Positions 53,870 through 61,075 of a stretch of 64,000 bases of DNA are shown one piece after another. The stretch covers positions 228,655-292,654 of the forward strand of contig CAVUJG010000007.1 in assembly GCA_963741755.1 (NCBI GenBank), in the 5' to 3' direction. Each line of letters opens with the position of its first letter. The first letter of the stretch is position 1. This DNA is from Sva-07 sp963741755. Its GTDB lineage: Bacteria > Actinomycetota > Acidimicrobiia > Acidimicrobiales > Ilumatobacteraceae. The notes under the pieces were generated by a model. It searched no databases and had not been told where the DNA came from. It saw only the letters and a program-made list of their open reading frames with translations. Made by a program: the position numbers and the translations under genes.

Positions 53870-55090
53870 ATGGCCGAGTTGGCGATTCACGGGGGAACGC
53901 CGGTGCGGACGGCGCCATATCCCGAGTGGCCCGTGCACGACGATCACGAACGATCGAACCTGCTCGAGGTACTCGACTCGAACCAGTGGTGGTCGTCGCA
54001 GGGGACGAAGGTGCGAGAGTTCGAACGCCGGTGGGGTGCGTTCCACGGAACCGGTCCTGCCGTCGCGGTCACGAACGGATCGCACTCGATCGAGGTCGCA
54101 CTGCTCGCCACGGGCATCGGTGAAGGCGACGAGGTGATCCTGCCGAGTTGGACGTTCGTGGCGACGGCCGCGTCGGTGCTGATGGTCAACGCCCGCCCGG
54201 TGCTCGTCGACGTCGAGCTGAGCACGGGCTGTATCGACCCCGATGCCATCGAAGCGGCGATCACGCCACGCACCCGCGGGGTGATCGCCGTCCACATCGC
54301 GGGGCACCCCGCCGACATGGACCGCCTCGTGGAGATCTGCGAACGCCACGACCTCGTGCTCATCGAGGACTGCGCTCACGCCCACGGGTCGATGTTCAAC
54401 GGGCAGATGGTCGGCACGTTCGGCGCGGCCGGCAGCTACTCGTTCCAAGCATCGAAGCTGATGACGGGAGGCGAGGGCGGCGCCATCGTGTCGACCGATC
54501 CTGCGGTGATCGAACGAGCTGCGTCGTTCGCCAACTGCGGGCGCCGACCCGGCGAGTGGTTCTACTCGCACTACGTGCTCGGCGGGAACTACCGCATGAC
54601 CGAATGGCAGGGCGCCGTTCTGCTCGCTCAACTCGACCGGTTCGAGGAGCAGCAGCAGCGCCGCGACACGAACGCCACACTCCTGAATGCCGAGCTCGCA
54701 GCGATCCCCGGCGTTCATCCCCAGACCCGCGACCCTCGCTGCGATCGCCAGGGCAACTACTGCTACGTCGTGCGTATCGATCCCGACGAGTTCGGCGCCG
54801 AGCGAGAGCCGGTCCGTCTCGCCCTCGCCGCCGAGGGCATGTCGTTGACGATGTCGTACCCGCCGGTCCATGATCTCGATGTGTTCCGCGACCCTGACGG
54901 CTTCGCTCCCCGCTACCGCGACCGGGCGGGAATGCAGGACTGGGCCTCGTTGTCGTTGCCGGTCACCGAACGCCTCGCAGCCACCACGCTGTGGTTCACG
55001 ACATCGGTCCTGATGGGCACCGAAGCCGACGCGCTCGACGTGGTCCGCGCAGTCGAGAAGGTCCAGCACCACGCCGGAGCGCTGTCGTGA
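53870..55090 (+). CDS. DegT/DnrJ/EryC1/StrS-family PLP aminotransferase
   Basis: The 406-residue protein is a sugar-type aminotransferase: NGSHSIEVALLATG, LPSWTFVATAASV, the PLP Asp in IEDCAHAHGS (D167) and the Schiff-base K196 in SFQASKLMTGGEGG, then NYRMTEWQGAVL. Members aminate keto-sugars or keto-cyclitols. ATG 53870 follows GGATGTGG; ATG 53855 is possible. Its stop overlaps the GTG of the dehydrogenase next to it, so the pair works together: a dehydrogenase would make the ketone that this enzyme aminates. Confidence 0.93.
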   Translation: MAELAIHGGTPVRTAPYPEWPVHDDHERSNLLEVLDSNQWWSSQGTKVREFERRWGAFHGTGPAVAVTNGSHSIEVALLATGIGEGDEVILPSWTFVATAASVLMVNARPVLVDVELSTGCIDPDAIEAAITPRTRGVIAVHIAGHPADMDRLVEICERHDLVLIEDCAHAHGSMFNGQMVGTFGAAGSYSFQASKLMTGGEGGAIVSTDPAVIERAASFANCGRRPGEWFYSHYVLGGNYRMTEWQGAVLLAQLDRFEEQQQRRDTNATLLNAELAAIPGVHPQTRDPRCDRQGNYCYVVRIDPDEFGAEREPVRLALAAEGMSLTMSYPPVHDLDVFRDPDGFAPRYRDRAGMQDWASLSLPVTERLAATTLWFTTSVLMGTEADALDVVRAVEKVQHHAGALS

Positions 55091-56121
55091 GCGACGACGC
55101 ACCGACCGAACTCGGTGAACCGTTCGAGTGCGTCGAACGAAGTGCGATCGACACGCTGAACTCGCTCGGCGCCTACCTGATCGCTGCCAACGACCCGCCG
55201 TGGTCGTCGATCGCAGACCGGGTTCCAGCACCCGTGACCGTGGTGTCCGCCCACGACATGGAGGTCGCGAAACTCGATCGCGACGTCGATCACACCGCTG
55301 ACGACGGTGCCGAGGTCGTCGTCGGCTTCGGCGGCGGAACCGCGCTCGACACCGCCAAGTACCTGGCATGGAAGCGCGGGCTCCCGCTCGTTCAGATCCC
55401 GACGATCACGTCCGTCGACGCCGGGTTCACCGACGCGATCGGAGTCCGGGCCGAGGGCAGAGTTCGCTACGTCGGCGCGATCGTGCCCGAGGAGGTCGTG
55501 CTCGACATCGACCTGATCCGCTCGGCTCCAGCCCATCTCAACCGGGCCGGGATCGGCGACGTGCTCTCGTGCCACACCGGACTCCACGACTGGCGCGCGG
55601 CCGTCGACGCAGGCGAAGGCGTGGCATGGGACGACACCGCCGCCGAACTCGGCGAGGCACTGCTGGCCGAGCTCGATTCGGTGATCGCTGACATCCGCGA
55701 GTGCACGCCGGACGGCATCCGCTGGCTGGCCGACTGCTACCGGCGAATCGGCGCTGCGTGCGCGGCGCTCGGCCACAGCCGCTTCGAGGAGGGCTCGGAG
55801 CACTTCTGGGCCTACGCCTACGAACACGCCACCGGAGCTCACCACGTCCACGGGGAATTGATCTCGTTCGCAGTCGTCGCCGTCGCCCATGTCCAGGACA
55901 ACGACCCCGAGTTCGCTCACGGCGTCGTCTCGCGTGCCGGTGTCCGGGCGCACCCCGACGATCTGGGCATCAGCCGGGCCGAGTTCGTCGACAACCTCGT
56001 GGGCCTGCGCGCCTACTCCCACGCCGAGGGTCTCGACGTTGGTGTCGCTGACCTGACCGACATCACGATCGACGATGCGAACCAGGCGTTCGACTTCGTC
56101 GCGACGCTGCCGCGGCAGTGA
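55087..56121 (+). CDS. Iron-containing alcohol dehydrogenase 2 family (sn-glycerol-1-phosphate dehydrogenase-like)
   Basis: The 344-residue protein has the NAD-binding loop GFGGGTALDTAKY, the PTITSVDAGFTDAIGV segment, and three metal-site clusters: GIGDVLSCHTGLHDW (Asp), RFEEGSEHFW (His) and HHVHGELIS (His). This is the pattern of Fe-ADH_2/EgsA/AraM enzymes, which are relatives of 3-dehydroquinate synthase. Substrate is likely a polyol phosphate, but G1P activity is not certain. GTG 55087 overlaps the aminotransferase stop. The Gfo/Idh gene converges from the other side. Confidence 0.88.
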   Translation: MSDDAPTELGEPFECVERSAIDTLNSLGAYLIAANDPPWSSIADRVPAPVTVVSAHDMEVAKLDRDVDHTADDGAEVVVGFGGGTALDTAKYLAWKRGLPLVQIPTITSVDAGFTDAIGVRAEGRVRYVGAIVPEEVVLDIDLIRSAPAHLNRAGIGDVLSCHTGLHDWRAAVDAGEGVAWDDTAAELGEALLAELDSVIADIRECTPDGIRWLADCYRRIGAACAALGHSRFEEGSEHFWAYAYEHATGAHHVHGELISFAVVAVAHVQDNDPEFAHGVVSRAGVRAHPDDLGISRAEFVDNLVGLRAYSHAEGLDVGVADLTDITIDDANQAFDFVATLPRQ

Positions 56122-56141
56122 CCGAGCCCAGCGGCGGCCGT

Positions 56142-57285
56142 TCAGCTGAGCCCGAACTCCGACAGTTCGACGGGACGTCGCTCGTCGATCGATCGGTGGG
56201 CTGCGGAACCGATCGCGACCGCCCACATCCCCTCGGTCAGCGTGACCGCCGCCGGCTTGCCGTTGCGGATCGCGTCGGCGAGCGCGACGTGTTCCATGTA
56301 GCTCGCGCCCTGGTGGAAGTCCGGGTACGGCACGCGGGGGTCCATCGGTGCGGGGATCTCGCGAACGTGCTTGCCGATGTTGTGGCCGTGGGCTTCCGCA
56401 GCGGCGGGTGCGCGCTCACCGAGCCAGACGACGTCGCCGGGGACGGTCGCTTCCATCTTTGCGAGGTCGCCGGTGATCGTGATCTCCTGTTCGAACCGGC
56501 CGCCTTCGGCGAACATGCACAGGTCGAGCGCGCCACGGACGCCGTTGGCGAACTCGACGATCACGAACGCGTTGTCGAGGATGTCGGGCCGTTCCATCCG
56601 GCCGTCGATCTCGTACTCCTCGTCGAGGTGGTTGACGTCCTGGCCGCCGCTCGCCATCACCCTCACCGGATGCGCACCGGCCGCGAGGTGCATCAGGTCG
56701 AAGAAGTGGCAGCACTTCTCGACGAGCGTGCCGCCGGTGTTGCGGGTGAAGCGGTTCCAGTCGCCGATCTTCTTCAGGAACGGATAGCGGTGTTCGCGGA
56801 TCGACACCATCCGGGTGTTGCCGCACACTCCCGTCGCCAGCTGTTCGAGCATGGCCGCCGGCGTCGGCATGAACCGGTACTGCAGGCCCATCCAGGTGAT
56901 CGCGTCGCGATCGGCCGCCGCGTCGACGACGCGCTTGCAGTCGTCGACGGTGGTGCACAGCGGCTTCTCGATCAGCACGTGCTTGTCGGTGGCGAGCGCG
57001 TCGGCGAGGACCGCTGCGTGGGTGTAGTTCGGTGAGGTGATGACCACCACGTCGACGTTCGAGTCGGCGAGCAGGTCGCGATGGTCGGTGTAGATCGGCG
57101 AGTTGGCCCTGGCGGCCTCGCCCCTCGGTCCCCGTGCGATGCAGCCGAGCGCCCCACTCGATGCTGGTCGCCACCGGATCGGCCAGCGCCACGACCTCGG
57201 CGCCGTCGACATGGTTGAGGTCGAGAATGTGCTCGCCGCCCATCATCCCGCTTCCGATCACGCCGTATCTGATGGTGTCGCTCAT
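56142..57285 (-). pseudogene. Gfo/Idh/MocA family oxidoreductase with one frameshift
   Basis: ATG 57285 opens MSDTIRYGVIGSGMMGGEHI, the Rossmann GxGxxG start, and reads ADPVATSIEWGA. Between about 57130 and 57165 the frame shifts by one, then continues RGEAARANSPIYTDHRDLLA, DVVVITSPNYTH, HVLIEKPLC (the EKP motif) and the C-terminal domain with RNTGGTLVEKCCHFFDLMHL. A one-base insertion or two-base loss explains it. Gfo/Idh enzymes oxidise sugars or inositols with NAD(P). The conserved rest suggests the gene is functional and the shift an error. It converges on the DegT/Fe-ADH pair and may share their pathway. Confidence 0.85.
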
Positions 57286-57937
57286 GCGACGAACCGTACC
57301 CCGCGGGCCCGCCACGACATCGGGACGCACTTTCCGGTTCGAGCGAGGCCGCACCCACTGCACCGCGCGCGTTGCTCGTCCGGTTGGGCGTGGTGCAGCT
57401 CCCCCATCTCGCCGGAGCGGTCATGCCACCGTCGGAGTAGTGCACACTGACGCCGCCGGTCTTCAACCCCTACACGAACGCCAGCGCGACTCGAAGGTGG
57501 CAAACAGCTGGGACGTTCGTAAGGAACCGATTCTGGGAGACCGCCCCGCCGTGGTGGCCACCAACCGCCCGCACGTGATCGAGGTCGAACTGCTCGCCAT
57601 CCGAATCGGTGGCGACATCGGAATCGCTGGCGACATCGGAATCGGCGACGGCTCACTCAGCACGAGGCAGCGGCAACTCGCCACATCGCCTCATTTCCGG
57701 CGCACGCGGGGCTACGCGAGGGGCGCAAGGGTTTCGCGGCCGACTTCGCAGCGAACGCAAACGCGCTGCTCGCCGAAGATCTTCCGTTGAGCCCTGGCGA
57801 TCTACTGCAAGGAGCGTTCAGTCGAACACTCAGTGTCGTGACGTGTGACCAATCTTACTGGTGGTGCGTCAGTGCTTCTGTCACACTCCACAGTGCACGC
57901 GGGAATTCTTCTGCGATCGACCGGGGTGGAGACAACG
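57286..57937. other. 652-bp intergenic region before the FN3 protein, possible gene remnants and inverted repeat
   Basis: No complete gene is convincing here. It holds an 18-bp tandem duplication of GGCGACATCGGAATCG-type units at 57611-57646, and a short open stretch (RKGFAADFAANANALLAEDL then PLSPGDLLQGAF) near 57720-57820 that looks like the end of a protein without a start. A 7-bp inverted repeat GTGTGAC...GTCACAC spans 57843-57886, upstream of ATG 57938. The DNA just before that ATG is less GC-rich than its surroundings and probably contains the FN3 promoter. Confidence 0.5.
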
Positions 57938-60007
57938 ATGACATCATTAACTCGGAAAACTGTCCGTCTCGGACTCGTTGCGGGCCTGGCTGTCGGCGGC
58001 CTCGTCGGCGTGACGTCCTTGACCGCCGCTGGCACGGGTAACCGGCCGATGGTTCCCTACGGAACGCTGACGATCACGTTGACCGATCGCGCCGGGTCGC
58101 TGACTCTCGCCGAGGCTGGCGGAGCGACGTACACCCAGGCGCTCGGTGTCGCCACGCCGTGCAGCACGCTCGTTGCTGATGACATCAAGAGCGGCGGCGT
58201 GGTCGTGGAGGAGACCCTCAACCTCTTGAACTTCAGCGCAGCGGTGTCCGGCGGGTCCTCGCCGAACGTCCAACTGCCATCCGACGGAATCGGTGTGACG
58301 GACGGCGCCAACTGCGGTGGACCCGCTGGGCTGATCGGACCCGGTGAAACGTTGACGCTCGATCTCGGCGGCTTCCTGCCGTCCGGCGCCACGATCAGCA
58401 CCGGTACGCTTCAGATCGGCAAGTCCCGGGGTAACGACGGTGACTTGAGGGTCGCCTACGACGGCGGCAACTTCGGCACCATCTCGGTTCCAGTCGGCGT
58501 GACTGGCATTCCCGTGACGGACGCTGACAACAGTTTCAAGAGCATCTCCATCAGGTCCACTGCGACCCAGTCGTCTCGAGGCGTCTCGCTGCGCAGCACC
58601 ACCGTGTTCAACCTGGTGACACCTGCGCCAGCGACGGCTCCTGATGCTCCGACCGGCGTCACCGCTGCCCGCGGCAACGCACAGGCCACCGTTTCGTGGA
58701 CTGCTCCCGCATCAGATGGCGGATCGCCGATCACCGGGTACCAACTGGAGTACCGCGCCACCAGTAGCCCCACATGGATCGCCTTTCCGACGACAGCAAC
58801 GTCACCCCAAACCGTGACCGGCCTCACCAACGGCACGCAGTACATCTTCCAAGTCGCAGCGGTCAACGGTGTCGGCACAAGCACATTCACCCCATCCAAT
58901 GCCGTGACCCCGGCGACAGTCCCTGATGCTCCGACCAACGTCACCGCTCTCCGCGGCAACGCACAGGCCACCGTTTCGTGGACGGCCGTTCCCCCCGCAT
59001 CAAATGGCGGGGCGGAGATCACCAAGTATCAGTACTCCTCCGACGGCACCACCTGGCTCGATCTGTTGGCGACAGCAACGTCCGAAACCGTGACCGGCCT
59101 CACCAACGGCACGGAGTACACCTTCCAAGTCAGAGCGGTCAATGATGTCGGCCCAGGCGCACCGGGCTCAACCAGCGTGACCCCGGCGACGGTTCCTGGT
59201 GCTCCGACCGGCGTCACCGCTGTCAGCGACACCGCCGGAGAGGCCACCGTTTCGTGGGGTGCCCCATCAGATGGCGGGTCGCCGATCACCGGGTACGAGC
59301 TTCGGCGCTCGCCCAACGCTGCTGTCCCCACGTGGACCCCTGTCACCGTGACTCCGGCGACAGCGACAACCCAAACCGTGACCGGCCTCAACAACGGCAC
59401 GGAGTACATCTTCGAAGTCAGAGCGGTCAACGATGTCGGCCCAAGCCTCTACGGTCGATCCGGTCCCGTGACCCCGTGGACCGAGCTCGTGGACTGCGGT
59501 GACACCGTCACCGACAGCGGCGTCGGTGAGATCGCCGAGTTCGCCGAGTTCCTCCGTGGCGAGAACGCAGCGAAGACAGCGACCTGCGAAGATGTCGGCG
59601 TTGTTGTCGAAATCGTCGGCAACGACTGGGTGTACTGGGACAACTCGAGCGTCGGCGTCAACGGCAATCTGCAAGCCGTCCAGGGCACGGTCACCATCGA
59701 CTGGGCGCCGCTCCCTGTCGCCAAGGCGGACGACCCGACCGAGATCGACTACGACGGTCCCGACGGCCCCGCCCTCTTCGTCGATCGGCTCTGGTGCGCA
59801 TCGTTCTCGATTGTGTCGGACACGACGACCAACGGCAAGCGGGTCGTAGTGTTCGACGGTGAGCTGCCGGAGTACTCCGGGCCTGGGAACGTCAACGGCA
59901 AAGCACCGTGGTGTCTCGTCAGCAGCTCGCAGACGATGGACGGCGGCTTCGTCAACCGGACCGACGTCTTCTTCGGCAGTGGCGATCCTCTAGCAAAGTT
60001 CCGGTGA
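57938..60007 (+). CDS. Secreted protein with three fibronectin type III domains
   Basis: ATG 57938 is preceded by GTGGAG. The 689-residue protein opens with a Sec signal peptide (MTSLTRKTVRLGLVAGLAVG, then ..SLTAAG), a ~210-residue beta-rich N-terminal domain, three fibronectin III domains (about residues 236-328, 328-419 and 419-510), each beginning P-x-A-P-T-x-V-T-A and ending in NGTEY-F-VRAVN, and a unique ~180-residue C-terminal domain with four cysteines. There is no LPXTG or lipobox, so it is released or bound non-covalently. The domains are similar at DNA level, so they were recently duplicated. Its 3' end overlaps the cyclase gene by 18 bp. Confidence 0.88.
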   Translation: MTSLTRKTVRLGLVAGLAVGGLVGVTSLTAAGTGNRPMVPYGTLTITLTDRAGSLTLAEAGGATYTQALGVATPCSTLVADDIKSGGVVVEETLNLLNFSAAVSGGSSPNVQLPSDGIGVTDGANCGGPAGLIGPGETLTLDLGGFLPSGATISTGTLQIGKSRGNDGDLRVAYDGGNFGTISVPVGVTGIPVTDADNSFKSISIRSTATQSSRGVSLRSTTVFNLVTPAPATAPDAPTGVTAARGNAQATVSWTAPASDGGSPITGYQLEYRATSSPTWIAFPTTATSPQTVTGLTNGTQYIFQVAAVNGVGTSTFTPSNAVTPATVPDAPTNVTALRGNAQATVSWTAVPPASNGGAEITKYQYSSDGTTWLDLLATATSETVTGLTNGTEYTFQVRAVNDVGPGAPGSTSVTPATVPGAPTGVTAVSDTAGEATVSWGAPSDGGSPITGYELRRSPNAAVPTWTPVTVTPATATTQTVTGLNNGTEYIFEVRAVNDVGPSLYGRSGPVTPWTELVDCGDTVTDSGVGEIAEFAEFLRGENAAKTATCEDVGVVVEIVGNDWVYWDNSSVGVNGNLQAVQGTVTIDWAPLPVAKADDPTEIDYDGPDGPALFVDRLWCASFSIVSDTTTNGKRVVVFDGELPEYSGPGNVNGKAPWCLVSSSQTMDGGFVNRTDVFFGSGDPLAKFR

Positions 60008-61075
60008 CGGCAAACTCGTCGCCACGTTGACGACGCCGAGTTGGTCGAGGAGGCGCTCCGCCTCCTCGACCAACTCGGCTGTCGGAACGTCTGTGTCGGC
60101 CTCTGGGCTGATCCGGGCGGTCAGCAGCAGCAGACGAGCGAGGTCGAACGTGAGGAGCTGTCGGCGGGTTGCGTCGATCCCCCGGTGCAGCGTGTGCAGC
60201 GCATCGTCCAGGCGTCCGCGCTCCGCCAGGGCTGCTCCCTCGACCAGGCACGCGGCACCTTCGAAGATCGCGATTTCCGCCGGGAGCGCGTGGGTCGGGA
60301 CTGTCAGTTCGTTGAGTGCGTCGACGGCCCGGCCGGAGCGAACGAGGCAGTCGGCGAGGTGGATTCTCGCCTCGTACGCCGAGGCCGCGCTGCCGAGGGC
60401 GTCGAAACGTTCCGACACCGACCGCAACAGGAGTTCGGCGTCGTCGAACTCCTGGCGAGCGGTGAGCAGCCGACCAAGATGCATCTCGGCAAACGGCGTT
60501 CCCGCCTCCTCTGACGCGCGGAGCACGCGGACTGCCCGTCGAAGGATCGGTTCGGCCTCCTCGACGCGTCCCTGATTCAAGAGCACCTCGCCGATGTTCG
60601 CTTCACTGATCGCGGCGGAGAGCGTTCTCCCGAGTGCGACGTCACGTTCGGCCGACTGCCCGTACCACCCGAGGGCTTCGTCCCACCGATTGTCGTAGTA
60701 CGCGATCATGCCGAGGTTGTTCGCGGCAACTGCCTGTTGCTCGAGGTCGCCGAGCGCCTCGTAGAGCTCGTACGCGCGGCGCGCATACTCCGCTGCCTGC
60801 TCGTCTCGTCCCAGTTGGACCTCAGCAACCAGCAGTGCGTGGTATGCCGAGGCGAGCGCCGTCGGCTCGCCGCACGCCTCGGCGAGTTCGGCGGCCGCCA
60901 GCCCGATTCGTCGGGCCTGTTCGTACCGGGATTGGCGGGTCCGAATCTTCGCGGCATATGCGAGCAGTTCGGCCCGTACGGCATCGCCGCTCGATCCTGC
61001 GGCGGCAGCGATCGAGCGGCCGCGGGTCGTCTCGCCGACCGCGCTGGTGTAGGTGCCCATGCCTTCTCGGACCAC
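59990..61075 (-). CDS. TPR-like C-terminal part of the cyclase/ATPase signalling protein
   Basis: This frame (361 codons from GTG 61075) is the C-terminal continuation of the gene starting at 63804. It is helical repeat sequence (ELAEACGEPTALASAYHALL, AVAANNLGMIAYYDNRWDEA, SAAISEANIGEVLLNQGRVE), i.e. tetratricopeptide repeats as in AfsR/MalT-like regulators. Its first residues VREGMGTYTSAVGE join on to LLRAW of the upstream frame if one G is added at about 61071. It should not be read as a separate protein. Confidence 0.8.
   Translation of the reverse strand: MVREGMGTYTSAVGETTRGRSIAAAAGSSGDAVRAELLAYAAKIRTRQSRYEQARRIGLAAAELAEACGEPTALASAYHALLVAEVQLGRDEQAAEYARRAYELYEALGDLEQQAVAANNLGMIAYYDNRWDEALGWYGQSAERDVALGRTLSAAISEANIGEVLLNQGRVEEAEPILRRAVRVLRASEEAGTPFAEMHLGRLLTARQEFDDAELLLRSVSERFDALGSAASAYEARIHLADCLVRSGRAVDALNELTVPTHALPAEIAIFEGAACLVEGAALAERGRLDDALHTLHRGIDATRRQLLTFDLARLLLLTARISPEADTDVPTAELVEEAERLLDQLGVVNVATSLPSPELC

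Noticed and set aside
53588..55369. 593-residue open frame opposite the DegT aminotransferase
   Set aside because: The DegT gene on the other strand has all its catalytic residues; the antisense product has no recognisable domain.
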